From an uncultured Acidobacteriota bacterium (lineage in GTDB: Bacteria; Acidobacteriota; Blastocatellia; Pyrinomonadales; Pyrinomonadaceae), in contig CALMYB010000006.1 of NCBI GenBank assembly GCA_937873515.1, forward strand, positions 310,001 through 374,000: DNA of 64,000 nucleotides. Direction: 5' to 3'. Positions within the stretch are counted from its first letter, which is position 1, and each line of letters starts with the position of its first letter. This document shows positions 1-8,718 of the stretch, piece after piece. The notes beneath the pieces were generated by a model. That model searched no databases and was not told where the DNA came from. It saw only the letters and a program-made list of their open reading frames with translations. Made by a program: the position numbers and the translations under genes.

Positions 1-931
1 ACTCCTGTCTTCGAAAGAGCAACGAAACCGACCTGCATCTCCTTTGCCTTTTTGGGATCGCGTTTAACGACGCGTCGAACCGCCTCGCGGCACGCGGCCT
101 CGGGCGAGCGGCCGAGACGCATTTGCTCGATGACGGTATGCGTGCCGCAAGTGCGTATGACCTCTTCGCCGACACCGCTGGATGTTGCGGCCCCGACCTC
201 GTCATCGACAAAAAGCCCGGCGCCGATGATCGGCGAATCTCCCACGCGGCCTCGGATCTTGAACGCCATCCCGCTCGTCGTTACCATTCCGGCCAGATGT
301 CCTTTTGCGTCCAATGCGATCGTGCCCATAGTGTCGTGATTAAATGAGCCGTCGTCAAAAATATACGGCGGCGGCATGAGACGCGACGTGCTTTTGCGGT
401 TCTCGATATTGATCACGGGGTGATATTTGGATTTTTCGAGCCACTTTTTCCATTCCTTTTCGGCGTCGGGCGAGAGTTCGCCGGATTCGAGCGGAAAGCC
501 CTGCGAGACCGCGAATTCCTGCGCGCCTATGCCGGACAGAAGAACGTGCGGTGTATTCTCCATCACCTTTCGGGCTACCGAGACGGGATGCTTGATCCTT
601 TCGAGAAAGGAGACCGCGCCGCAGTCGCCATTGCCCTTCATAATGCTCGAATCGAGAGTGACCTTGCCGTCGCGATCCGGCCATGCCGCGAGCCCGACGC
701 AGCAGCTCGGCTCGTCTTCGCTTGCACGGCCGCCTGCCTCGACGGCGTCGAGCGACGCTCCGCCTTTCTCAAGGATCGGCCAGGCCGCACCGTTCGACGT
801 GCGGCCGCTGTCCCACGTCGAAACAACGACAGGCAGTTTCGCAGCTTTCGGCCTTGTATCGGCAAGGACTCGGCTTGCCGCCAGCAGCGGAAGGCCGATC
901 ACGGGAAGTTCAAGAAAACGTCGTCTGTTCA
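1..931 (-). CDS. N4-(beta-N-acetylglucosaminyl)-L-asparaginase family protein (3' end outside window)
   Basis: N-terminal nucleophile hydrolase of the glycosylasparaginase / isoaspartyl peptidase family, which cleaves the amide bond between asparagine and GlcNAc or isoaspartyl bonds. The protein starts MNRRRFLEL followed by a hydrophobic stretch, a twin-arginine-like signal, so periplasmic export through Tat is likely; a tatA gene lies at 5068. The autoprocessing site is visible as NHDTMG, with the nucleophile Thr at about residue 201 (usual form HDTIG or HDTVG). About 310 residues are present and the extreme C-terminus runs off the left edge. It is divergent from the glycosyltransferase at 1029. 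Seen: signal, motif. Inferred: exact substrate. Confidence 0.85.
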
Positions 932-1028
932 TAAAGGGAAAACCTCACAACGAATTTAGCCTAAGGCGGCTCAATTATGATTTACTCTATCTCGGGATTA
1001 CAGTATCTAGTTTGCTGTATTTTTGACG

Positions 1029-2009
1029 ATGGATACAAGACAGAACGTCAATAAAGCTGAAGACACCGAGATCTCTCTCTTTTTGCCAGTGCTCGATGAG
1101 GAAGAGAATCTACGGCCGATGCACGCAAAGATCGCGGCCGCCCTCGCCGAACTCGATCGCAAGGCGGAGATCATCTTCGTTGACGACGGTTCGACCGACC
1201 GCTCGCTCGCGATACTGAAGGAGATCGCGGAAAAGGACGATCGTGTCCGCGTCATCAGCCTGCGGCGAAATTACGGTCAGACCGCAGCGATGGCCGCCGG
1301 CATAGACGCCGCAAAGGGTGAGATCCTGATCCCGATGGATGCCGATCTGCAGAATGATCCGGCCGACATCAAGAGGCTGCTTGAAAAGCTCGACGAAGGC
1401 TTCGACGTTGTCTCCGGTTGGCGAAAGAACCGTCAGGATAAGCTGATCTCACGCAAAATTCCGTCGCAGATCGCCAACCGCATCATCTCCTGGATCGGCG
1501 GCGTGCATCTGCACGATTACGGCTGCAGTTTGAAGGCATATCGCCGCGACGTGCTGCAGGACGTGCGGCTCTACGGCGAAATGCACCGCTTCATTCCGAT
1601 CTATGCGAGCTGGGCCGGAGCGAGAGTTACCGAAATTCCCGTCGATCATCACGCCCGCACGATGGGCAAATCGAAATACGGTATTTCGCGGACCGTGAAG
1701 GTGATCTTTGATCTGATGACGATCAAATTCATGGCGTCGTATCAGACAAAACCGATCTATGTTTTCGGCACGTTCGGGATGCTTGCGTTCTTTCTGTCTC
1801 TCATCGCGGGCATCTGGGCGATCGTGCTCAAGATCGAGGGAACATCGTTCATCCTGACGCCATTGCCCGTCATCACCGTCGTAATGCTCGCGATCTCCGT
1901 ACAGTTCTTCCTGATGGGCCTGCTCGCGGAACTCCTCGTGCGCACTTACCACGAATCACAGGACAAGGCGATCTACGCGGTGCGGGAAAGGGTCGGGTTT
2001 AAAGACTAG
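1029..2009 (+). CDS. Family 2 glycosyltransferase, DPM1/GtrB-like, with two C-terminal membrane helices
   Basis: Transfers a sugar from a nucleotide donor, probably to a polyprenyl phosphate at the cytoplasmic membrane. A GT-A fold is shown by FVDDGSTD near residue 52 and the metal-binding MDADLQNDP near residue 103. Two hydrophobic segments follow at about 240-270 and 275-305, the arrangement of bactoprenol glucosyl or dolichol-phosphate-mannose synthase relatives. I start it at ATG 1029; an in-frame TTG at 1023 is possible and neither has a clear ribosome binding site. Its stop codon is the first base of a short AGCT-rich repeat (2007-2040). asnB follows 41 bases later, so the two may be cotranscribed as part of surface-polysaccharide synthesis (inference). 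Confidence 0.88.
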   Translation: MDTRQNVNKAEDTEISLFLPVLDEEENLRPMHAKIAAALAELDRKAEIIFVDDGSTDRSLAILKEIAEKDDRVRVISLRRNYGQTAAMAAGIDAAKGEILIPMDADLQNDPADIKRLLEKLDEGFDVVSGWRKNRQDKLISRKIPSQIANRIISWIGGVHLHDYGCSLKAYRRDVLQDVRLYGEMHRFIPIYASWAGARVTEIPVDHHARTMGKSKYGISRTVKVIFDLMTIKFMASYQTKPIYVFGTFGMLAFFLSLIAGIWAIVLKIEGTSFILTPLPVITVVMLAISVQFFLMGLLAELLVRTYHESQDKAIYAVRERVGFKD

Positions 2010-2040
2010 CTATCGGCTATCAGCTATTAGCTGACAGCTG
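2007..2040 (+). repeat. Short AGCTAT-type dispersed repeat at the stop of the glycosyltransferase gene
   Basis: The stretch after the stop reads TAGCTATCGGCTATCAGC then TATTAGCTGACAGCTG, a run of imperfect AGCTAT/AGCTGA units with self-complementary character. A related stretch occurs at 12155-12189 on the other strand, again starting at a TAG stop. The function is unknown. Confidence 0.55.
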
Positions 2041-2050
2041 CTTTTCAAAA

Positions 2051-3952
2051 ATGTGTGGAATTGCGGGTTGGATCAACCTGAAAACAACTGCAACTGATCT
2101 GGGCGACGTTGAGGGCGTGCTGCACTCGATGTGTGAGCGGATCGTGCATCGCGGACCGGATTCCGAAGGTCTGTGGTGGGACGAGACGGTCGCATTGGGA
2201 ATGCGTCGGTTGTCTGTCATTGACCTCAAGACGGGCGATCAGCCTGTCTTTAGCGAGGACGGCACGGTCGTCGTGATGATGAACGGCGAGCTATACAACT
2301 ATCGCGAGGTACGCTCCGAGCTCAAAAAGGACCGCATCATGTTCGTCACCGAGACGGACACGGAGATCCTGCCGCATCTTTACAAGAAATACGGCGATGC
2401 ATTCATCGAGCACGTCAACGGTATGTACGCGTTCTCGCTTTGGGATCTCGCTCGAAAGCGACTGATCCTCGCGCGTGACCGTTTCGGCGAAAAGCCGCTC
2501 TATTACGGCATCTTTGACGGCAAGCTTATCTGGGCATCCGAATTAAAGGCTCTCGTCGCTCATCCGTCGGTCACGACCGAGCTCGATCTGAACGCACTGC
2601 GTCATTATCTCTCGTTCGATTACGTGCCCGCTCCGCTTTCTATCTTCAAGGGCATTTACAAGCTGCCAGCGGCCCATATGCTCATCGTCGAGAATGGCGA
2701 GATCAAGAGGCGACGCTATTGGGATGTTGCAGCGGATCCGCAAGCGAAGTCGAAGGAAGCAACGCTTGAAAAGCGGGCGGAAGAACTTCGCGAACTGCTT
2801 TCGGAATCGGTCAGGATGCGGCTTGTTTCAGATGTTTCGCTCGGCATTTTGCTTTCGGGCGGGATCGATTCATCGACCATTGCGGCATTCGCAGTTCAGC
2901 ATGCGACCGAACGCGTAAAGACGTTCTCGATCGGCTTTGAAGAGGATTCTTTTGACGAATCAAAGTTCGCACGCTCGGTCGCAAAACATCTCGATACGGA
3001 GCATTACGAGGACAAACTATCCGCGACGACGGCCGGCGAACTTATTGAAGAGATCGGCGAATGGCTCGACGAACCGCTTTCTGACGGCTCGCTGATACCG
3101 ACGTTCCTGCTCGCGCGTTTTGTGCGTAAGTATGTCACCGTAGCGCTTGGCGGCGATGGCGGCGACGAACTTTTTGCGGGCTATCCGATGTATCGAGCCC
3201 ATAGGATAGCCTCGATGTATCGCCTCGTTCCTAGCTTTGTTCGGAACGGCTTGGTTCGTCCGGCTGTCGAGAGGTTGCCCGTCTCGCACAAGAACCTTTC
3301 GTTCGATTACAAAGCCAAACGCTTCGTCCGAGCTGCCGAACTTGATCCGGTAGAGCGTCATCATTCATGGTTCGGTTCATTTGCGTTCGACGATCAAGAC
3401 GATCTGCTCTCGCGAGACGTTCGTGAACGGACAAGTGCCGACATCTATGCTGCGGCTCGCGAGGTTTTCGAGAAAGGCCCGGTAAGAGATGATCTTGCGC
3501 GTATGCAGTACTTGGACGTGAGCTTTTATCTCGCGGAAGACATCTTGACGAAGGTCGACCGTTCGGCGATGCAGGTAAGTCTTGAGACACGCGCACCGTT
3601 CCTTGATCCGCGGATCGCAAATTTCGCCTTCTCGCTGCCGATGAAGTACAAGCTTCGGGGTTCGAACGGTAAAGTGATCCTAAAGAAGGCCGTCGAACCG
3701 CTTCTGCCGAAAGCGATCCTCCATCGACCGAAAAAAGGCTTTGGCATACCGATCGCCGCCTGGCTCCGCGGCCGCTTGAGGTATTTGCTTCACGATCTTC
3801 TGTCGCCCGACAGACTCAAAGAACAAGGGATCTTCGAGCCGGCGTACGTCGATCGCCTTATCTCTGAACACGAACAAGGCATAGCCTCCCACCACAAGGA
3901 ACTTTGGACACTGCTCGTTTTCCAGCTTTGGAGCAGGCAATTTCTCAAATAA
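2051..3952 (+). CDS. asnB: Asparagine synthase (glutamine-hydrolysing)
   Basis: Makes asparagine (or an amide on a related substrate) from aspartate, ATP and glutamine in the cytoplasm. It begins MCGIAGW, so Cys2 is the class II glutamine amidotransferase nucleophile after Met removal; the glutaminase domain covers about residues 2-200, with RGPDSEG and MNGELYNYRE as family signatures. The synthetase domain carries the ATP pyrophosphatase loop LSGGIDSS at 268-275 and a GGDGGDELFAGY segment. The length of 633 residues is normal. Within Acidobacteriota such genes often sit in polysaccharide clusters, where they may amidate sugars; the adjacent glycosyltransferase makes that worth considering, but the sequence alone supports asparagine synthesis. 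Confidence 0.95.
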   Translation: MCGIAGWINLKTTATDLGDVEGVLHSMCERIVHRGPDSEGLWWDETVALGMRRLSVIDLKTGDQPVFSEDGTVVVMMNGELYNYREVRSELKKDRIMFVTETDTEILPHLYKKYGDAFIEHVNGMYAFSLWDLARKRLILARDRFGEKPLYYGIFDGKLIWASELKALVAHPSVTTELDLNALRHYLSFDYVPAPLSIFKGIYKLPAAHMLIVENGEIKRRRYWDVAADPQAKSKEATLEKRAEELRELLSESVRMRLVSDVSLGILLSGGIDSSTIAAFAVQHATERVKTFSIGFEEDSFDESKFARSVAKHLDTEHYEDKLSATTAGELIEEIGEWLDEPLSDGSLIPTFLLARFVRKYVTVALGGDGGDELFAGYPMYRAHRIASMYRLVPSFVRNGLVRPAVERLPVSHKNLSFDYKAKRFVRAAELDPVERHHSWFGSFAFDDQDDLLSRDVRERTSADIYAAAREVFEKGPVRDDLARMQYLDVSFYLAEDILTKVDRSAMQVSLETRAPFLDPRIANFAFSLPMKYKLRGSNGKVILKKAVEPLLPKAILHRPKKGFGIPIAAWLRGRLRYLLHDLLSPDRLKEQGIFEPAYVDRLISEHEQGIASHHKELWTLLVFQLWSRQFLK

Positions 3953-4024
3953 AGTCGCATATTTTCACCGCGCGAACGCCGGAGCAATCGCGAAGAGACC
4001 AACAAAGGCGTATTATTGAATTAT

Positions 4025-4993
4025 ATGGCTACCCTTTATCCTGAAATTGAACCTTTCGATTCGGGAATGCTTCCCGTTTCAGATATTCACACCATTTATT
4101 ACGAACGCGTCGGCAATCCTGACGGCATTCCGGTGGTTTTCCTGCACGGCGGGCCTGGCGGCGGATTGCTCCCGATGTATCGGCAGTATTTTGATCCGAA
4201 GGCATATCACGTGATCCTTTTCGATCAGCGTGGTTCGGGACGATCGACGCCGCACGCGGACCTGCGCGAGAACACGACGTGGGATCTGATCAAAGATATG
4301 GAGACTCTGCGTGAAAAGTTCGGCGTCGAAAAATGGCACGTCTTTGGCGGTTCCTGGGGCAGCACGCTTAGCCTTGCATACGGAGTTACACACCCTGATA
4401 GATGCTTGGGGCTGATACTTCGCGGGATCTTTTTGACCCGCAGGAAGGAGCTGACCTGGTTCTATCAATACGGTGCGTCAGAGATCTTTCCCGATTTTTA
4501 TGAACGCTATCGTGACGAGATCCCCGAGGAAGAGCGCGGAGATATGATGGCCGCCTATCATAAACGGCTTACAAGCGATGACGAAGGAGTACGCCTTTCG
4601 GCCGCCCGCGCATGGAGCGTTTGGGAAGGTTCGACCTCAAAGCTCTATCCGAGTAAGGACCTTATGGAGCATTGGGAAGGCGCTCACGAGGCGCTCGCGC
4701 TTGCGCGTATCGAGTGCCATTACTTTATGAACGATCTGTTCTTCCCGACGGAGAATTATCTGCTTGAGAATATCGATAAGATCCGCAATATCCCGACCGT
4801 GATCGTACAGGGCAGATACGATGTCGTTTGCCCGATGGCGTCAGCGTGGGACCTTCATAAGGCTTTGCCGGAAGCTGACCTGACGATCGTTCCCGATGCA
4901 GGGCATTCGGTCTCGGAACCGGGCATCACGTCCGCTTTGGTCGAGGCTATGGATCGATTCAAGATGGCGGCGAATTCAAGTGTAGCAAGCTAG
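4025..4993 (+). CDS. pip: Prolyl iminopeptidase (alpha/beta hydrolase, S33 family)
   Basis: Removes N-terminal proline from peptides. Visible S33 features are the oxyanion segment HGGPGGG near residue 39, DQRGSGRST, and the nucleophile elbow GGSWGST with the catalytic Ser around residue 107. An Asp in VQGRYDVVCP and a His in PDAGHSVSE complete the triad. At 322 residues it has the family length. I use ATG 4025 because the protein then starts MATLYPEIEPF as is usual; a TTG lies three codons upstream at 4016. No signal peptide, so cytoplasmic. The 74 bases after it contain two alternative AAAGGTT/AACCTTT hairpins (4999-5027) that could act as a weak terminator before tatA. Confidence 0.93.
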   Translation: MATLYPEIEPFDSGMLPVSDIHTIYYERVGNPDGIPVVFLHGGPGGGLLPMYRQYFDPKAYHVILFDQRGSGRSTPHADLRENTTWDLIKDMETLREKFGVEKWHVFGGSWGSTLSLAYGVTHPDRCLGLILRGIFLTRRKELTWFYQYGASEIFPDFYERYRDEIPEEERGDMMAAYHKRLTSDDEGVRLSAARAWSVWEGSTSKLYPSKDLMEHWEGAHEALALARIECHYFMNDLFFPTENYLLENIDKIRNIPTVIVQGRYDVVCPMASAWDLHKALPEADLTIVPDAGHSVSEPGITSALVEAMDRFKMAANSSVAS

Positions 4994-5067
4994 AGGAGAA
5001 AGGTTTATCATAAAAACCTGAACCTTTTGAGGGCTCGAACGTCTAAAGAATAGGACGGCTTTATCGT

Positions 5068-5328
5068 ATGAATTTTGGTGGCTGGGAAATATTTTTAGTT
5101 GTCGTTGTTTTGTTCCTGCTTTTCGGCGCTTCGCGCCTGCCGCAGCTTGCCAAGTCGCTTGGGCAGTCACGCAAGGCCTTTAAGGAAGGGATGCGCGAGG
5201 CCGAAGAGGACGATCTTGCCGCTCAGCAGCTTCGCGGATCGTCGAAAGATCGGCCTATCGCGAACCTTACGGACGCCGAATTGAAGGCAGAGATGGAGCG
5301 TCGCGAAGAAGCTCGTATGGAGCATTAG
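5068..5328 (+). CDS. tatA: Sec-independent protein translocase subunit TatA/TatE
   Basis: Pore-forming component of the twin-arginine export system in the cytoplasmic membrane. The 86-residue protein has the canonical layout: a short N-terminal membrane helix (about residues 5-20) starting GGWEIFLV, the FGASRLPQLAKSLGQS hinge region, an amphipathic helix, then a charged tail. TatB or TatC genes are not in this window, so it is a solitary tatA as is common in Acidobacteriota. At least one likely Tat substrate (the glycosylasparaginase at 1-931) is nearby. It is convergent with the gene at 5348, with only 19 bases between them. Confidence 0.93.
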   Translation: MNFGGWEIFLVVVVLFLLFGASRLPQLAKSLGQSRKAFKEGMREAEEDDLAAQQLRGSSKDRPIANLTDAELKAEMERREEARMEH

Positions 5329-5347
5329 AAGGCGGCCCCGAACCGGT

Positions 5348-6139
5348 CTAACCTTTCTCGCCGGCGACCAGCGTCGCCTTAACAGAAAAGCGAAACGACA
5401 AAGTACCGTCCTCATCGTCTATCAGCTTGGATAGCGCTTTTGTCACACGCCCAACTCCGTCTTCATCGAGGGAGCGCAGCCAACGCGGCAGAAGGAAATT
5501 CTCGACAAGCGGCGAGGTAATGAATGCCTCGCCGTTCTCGTATTCAAAGACCTCATTGACGACCTCTCGCTGAATGTTCACCATCCCGAGCGAAACTGCG
5601 AGCGTTTCGAGCTCGGCGGCCGTTGGAAGTTCAGTAATAAGCTCTTCTACATTCGGCGCGTCCGGTCCAGTGTCTTCCGCCGCGACAACTTCCCACAGAA
5701 GTGAGAACACTTCGCCAAAACTCCCTGACGACGGAAGAAAGAACGCAACGTCGGCACCGACGCGTGCGATGCGAATAGCTTCCTCGATGAGGTCTGCGGC
5801 ATCGTTCGCCGTCTCAAAGCTTGCGTCGGCGAGCACCGCATCGAACGAGTCGTCCTCGAACCTTATCTGCGAAAAATCAACGCTCGAACGCAACGCGACG
5901 GCCTTATCCATCGCGATCTGAAGGACTTCGGAATTTTCACAAGATGCGAAAACATCCGTTCTCTCGCCATACCTTTCGCCAAGCTGCAACGCGTGGTTGC
6001 CGGTTCCGGCCTTAAGATAGGCAAGGTTTTCGCTGTCCGCAAGATCAATGTGCTTATCGACAAGCTCGGTAAATCGCCGCGTCCATTCATCGTGGATCAG
6101 GTCCGTTATAAATGCGAGCTCTTTTTCGGTCTTCGCCAT
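5348..6139 (-). CDS. Methyltransferase-like protein with degenerate SAM-binding motif
   Basis: A 263-residue soluble protein whose N-terminal half looks like a class I methyltransferase fold: AYLKAGTGNHALQLGE occupies the place of the glycine-rich motif I, followed by a strand ending in an acidic stretch and FEDDSFDAVLADASF in the place of motif IV. The usual DxGxGxG is not present, so SAM binding and catalysis are uncertain. No membrane segment or signal. It faces tatA tail to tail and is divergent from the NicO transporter. I do not recognise a specific function; it may be a pseudo-enzyme. Confidence 0.6.
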   Translation of the reverse strand: MAKTEKELAFITDLIHDEWTRRFTELVDKHIDLADSENLAYLKAGTGNHALQLGERYGERTDVFASCENSEVLQIAMDKAVALRSSVDFSQIRFEDDSFDAVLADASFETANDAADLIEEAIRIARVGADVAFFLPSSGSFGEVFSLLWEVVAAEDTGPDAPNVEELITELPTAAELETLAVSLGMVNIQREVVNEVFEYENGEAFITSPLVENFLLPRWLRSLDEDGVGRVTKALSKLIDDEDGTLSFRFSVKATLVAGEKG

Positions 6140-6250
6140 ACATTGATTAAACCGTAAGGGAGGAACCGCCGCAAATGACGATTCGCGCTTCCGACGTGCT
6201 ATTCTAACGGTTCACGGTCGGACCCTGTTCGGCGTGCGGCAGAAACTCTG

Positions 6251-6955
6251 ATGGAATTTTCGACGGAATTGACGACAACATCGGTCTTGGCGCTTGGCTT
6301 TGTCCTCGGCCTGCGACATGCGACAGAGGCGGATCACCTTGCCGCGGTCTCGGCCATCGTAAGCGAGAAGAAGAATATCTTTACGGCATCGATCGTCGGC
6401 GGCCTTTGGGGCATCGGGCATACGATCTCACTTTTTCTCGTCGGGCTGATCGTTATTTTTCTAAAACTCCAGATCTCCGAAAGCGTCGAATCCAAGCTCG
6501 AGGGCATTGTCGGCATAATGCTCGTCCTGCTCGGCTTGAACGCGATATATAAATTGGCAAAGAGCGATACCGCCCACTCACACGCTCATTCTCACGGCGA
6601 TGTTACGCATACGCACCCGCACACGCATGATGAGGCCGAGGCCGAGGAACCGCACCATCGCCTTAGCCCGCGTTCCGTTCTTGTCGGTATGGTACACGGG
6701 CTTGCGGGCAGTGCAGCGTTGATGCTGATGATCGTGCCGCTGATCCCTTCGGCGTTCGTTGCGTTGTTGTATATCGTCGTATTCGGTGTCGGGTCGATCG
6801 CCGGAATGATGGCGATGAGCCTCTTGATCGGGCTGCCGTTCCATTTTACGGCCTCGCGTTTCCGCTTTCTGAACGCGGGCATTCGAGTCGCCGCAGGCCT
6901 TTTCAGCCTGATCCTCGGCATCTCGATCATCTACGAACACTTTATCGCCGCCTAA
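6251..6955 (+). CDS. NicO/UreH-type nickel or cobalt transporter
   Basis: Integral membrane protein of 234 residues with about six hydrophobic segments. The signature of nickel/cobalt transporters is present early as LRHATEADHLAAV (residues about 21-33), where the His and Asp residues of the HxxxxDH pattern bind metal in this superfamily. Between the third and fourth helices lies a His-rich loop (DTAHSHAHSHGD, then THTHPHTHDE), typical for metal capture or sensing. The likely role is movement of nickel or cobalt across the inner membrane; direction and metal cannot be told from sequence. No hydrogenase or urease genes are in the window. Confidence 0.82.
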   Translation: MEFSTELTTTSVLALGFVLGLRHATEADHLAAVSAIVSEKKNIFTASIVGGLWGIGHTISLFLVGLIVIFLKLQISESVESKLEGIVGIMLVLLGLNAIYKLAKSDTAHSHAHSHGDVTHTHPHTHDEAEAEEPHHRLSPRSVLVGMVHGLAGSAALMLMIVPLIPSAFVALLYIVVFGVGSIAGMMAMSLLIGLPFHFTASRFRFLNAGIRVAAGLFSLILGISIIYEHFIAA

Positions 6956-6961
6956 AATTCG

Positions 6962-7600
6962 CTACTCGAATCTGAGCTCGCCGAACGCGTGAGGCACGTG
7001 AAACGCGGGCTTTTCCGTCCCTGTCGGCCTCCATGCAAGGTATCCTCGCGTTGTCCCCGAACCAACGCATCGAAAGATATTCCCGAGCCAAATGTCGCCC
7101 TGTTTAGGTGAAGCGCCGAACGCGGTGAACGGCACTTTGATTGCCATCGTTACTTGCGTCTGCCCGACCGCCGCCGCCGCTTCCATCCAGGAGCAGAAGT
7201 CCCAGTCGGTGTTGCGGCCTTCGCCCGTGATCTCGATCGCCAGGTCGATCCATTCGCCGGTCGGTGCGACCTCAAATTCAAGATAACGATTCGGCCGCTT
7301 CTTGTCGGGAGCGATAAAGATCTCGCAGACATCGCGCTCCCAGAGTTCGTTGGTCTTCCCGGTGGTGTCGGGCGTCGGATTCACGATGAGATCCTCCTCC
7401 TGGCATGCTGTGAACTTCACATACAGATGCGTGTCCGACCACAAAAGCCGAGCCTCAAAATGTCGTCCTTCCGGTGCCGTTTCTCCCGACCAGTATCTCG
7501 TTATGGCGACAGCTCGGGCTTGCTGCCACGCCGCGTTCTCAAGGTCGCTGATGTCGAAGTCGTCCGCGATGAACGCGACGCTTGCGGTGAGTTGGTTCAT
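6962..7600 (-). CDS. Carbohydrate-binding family 9-like (DOMON-type) protein
   Basis: A 212-residue beta-rich protein resembling CBM9-like domains (also seen in endoglucanase and cytochrome-associated modules): alternating strands with LLWSDTHLYVKFTA, then ELWERDVCEIFIAPD and NRYLEFEVAPTGEW, and GYLAWRPTG near the end. No signal peptide or membrane helix is evident, so location is unclear. I start at ATG 7600 since the longer frame upstream is only readthrough of the preceding gene. It lies 8 bases after the DUF2156 gene and is very likely cotranscribed with it. The ligand is unknown. Confidence 0.75.
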   Translation of the reverse strand: MNQLTASVAFIADDFDISDLENAAWQQARAVAITRYWSGETAPEGRHFEARLLWSDTHLYVKFTACQEEDLIVNPTPDTTGKTNELWERDVCEIFIAPDKKRPNRYLEFEVAPTGEWIDLAIEITGEGRNTDWDFCSWMEAAAAVGQTQVTMAIKVPFTAFGASPKQGDIWLGNIFRCVGSGTTRGYLAWRPTGTEKPAFHVPHAFGELRFE

Positions 7601-7608
7601 CTGAGAAT

Positions 7609-8694
7609 TCACTTTTTTTCTTTTCGTCTTGACGGTTTTATCAACGCTCGAAATCGTTTGATCTCCGTTGCAGCAGCCTTTGCCAAGGCACCGGAGACCA
7701 ATGCGACCGGTGCATTGCCGCTGAACGCATCGAGTATCGCAAAGAGCGTGCGGACGCGCACTTTTGGTTCGCTTACCAGAACATAGACCGGTTCCCAACG
7801 CATCGGCCGCAGCTTGGCTTTGAAGGCATCGAGCCCATCAAAATTGTAAAATCTCCGCCCGTGCCGACGAAGCCAAACGAGCATGATCCGAAGCCAGAGC
7901 GGCGGACCTTCTTCGGGCAAAGCAGCTCGCGTCGAGAGCGGAGAAATGCCGAGGGTTGCGTATTCCGTACCATCGGCGGCCAGCATTCGCATCGCCGTAT
8001 CGATCATCAATTCGACGGTGCCGTTCGCAGCACCGGGACGATGCGGGAACTGCTCGAACAACCAGCCGTTGCGATTCGGCACCGGTGACAGAACGACAAA
8101 GCCGACGATCTCGTCCCTTAGCTTTGCGACGAAAATGCGCCGGTGTTCGAGCCGTGCAAGCGTGTCGGTCTCGACCATAAAATGCAGCGGCGGAAGTCCT
8201 TTTGATTCAAGCCACACCGCAAGCAGGTCTTCCAACTGAGCGTTGTTCGCTGCCTGCTCGACCGTCCATTCTTCGACCGTGACGCCTTTGTTGCGGGCGC
8301 GATTCACCTGTGCGCGGAGCGAGCGATTCTTTGCGACGATGTCAGGCCATTCTCGCGGATGCCAAACCGGTTGGGCTCCGATCAGGAACTCCGAATGCCC
8401 GCCATCGTGAGCGACCGCATCTTCAAGCCGGGCTTCGGCCCCGAAATAACAGGCGGTGAATCCGTCTTGCTCTGCGTCTTTTTCGAATGCTTTCGAGACG
8501 GCGGCAAGCCTTTCCTTCGAACAGACCGGAGCACCGACGACGATCCTCATCCGCCTCGCGGGAACAAAGCCCACGACCGCGTCGCCATCCTCGGAGAACC
8601 AACGCTTTATGCCCGGATTTACGATCTGAAAAGACGTCGAATTCCAACCGTGCGAAAGCACAAGCGAGCGAGCTCTGGCAACATCAGGATTCAC
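7609..8694 (-). CDS. DUF2156 protein, MprF C-terminal (phosphatidylglycerol lysyltransferase-like) domain
   Basis: A 361-residue protein matching the soluble GNAT-type domain at the C-terminus of MprF, which transfers aminoacyl groups from tRNA to lipids. Seen are the repeated acyltransferase halves, with FIVGxPVC-like and FLIGAQPVWHP segments, LRAQVNRARNKGV (a typical family motif), and LFEQFPHRPGAANGTVELM. No membrane part is present, unlike full MprF. The start is GTG at 8694. It overlaps nothing and precedes the CBM9-like gene in one operon. Lipid modification is inferred from the family; acceptor and donor are unknown. Confidence 0.82.
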   Translation of the reverse strand: MNPDVARARSLVLSHGWNSTSFQIVNPGIKRWFSEDGDAVVGFVPARRMRIVVGAPVCSKERLAAVSKAFEKDAEQDGFTACYFGAEARLEDAVAHDGGHSEFLIGAQPVWHPREWPDIVAKNRSLRAQVNRARNKGVTVEEWTVEQAANNAQLEDLLAVWLESKGLPPLHFMVETDTLARLEHRRIFVAKLRDEIVGFVVLSPVPNRNGWLFEQFPHRPGAANGTVELMIDTAMRMLAADGTEYATLGISPLSTRAALPEEGPPLWLRIMLVWLRRHGRRFYNFDGLDAFKAKLRPMRWEPVYVLVSEPKVRVRTLFAILDAFSGNAPVALVSGALAKAAATEIKRFRALIKPSRRKEKK

Positions 8695-8718
8695 AGTATT
8701 GATTCTACTCGATGCTGT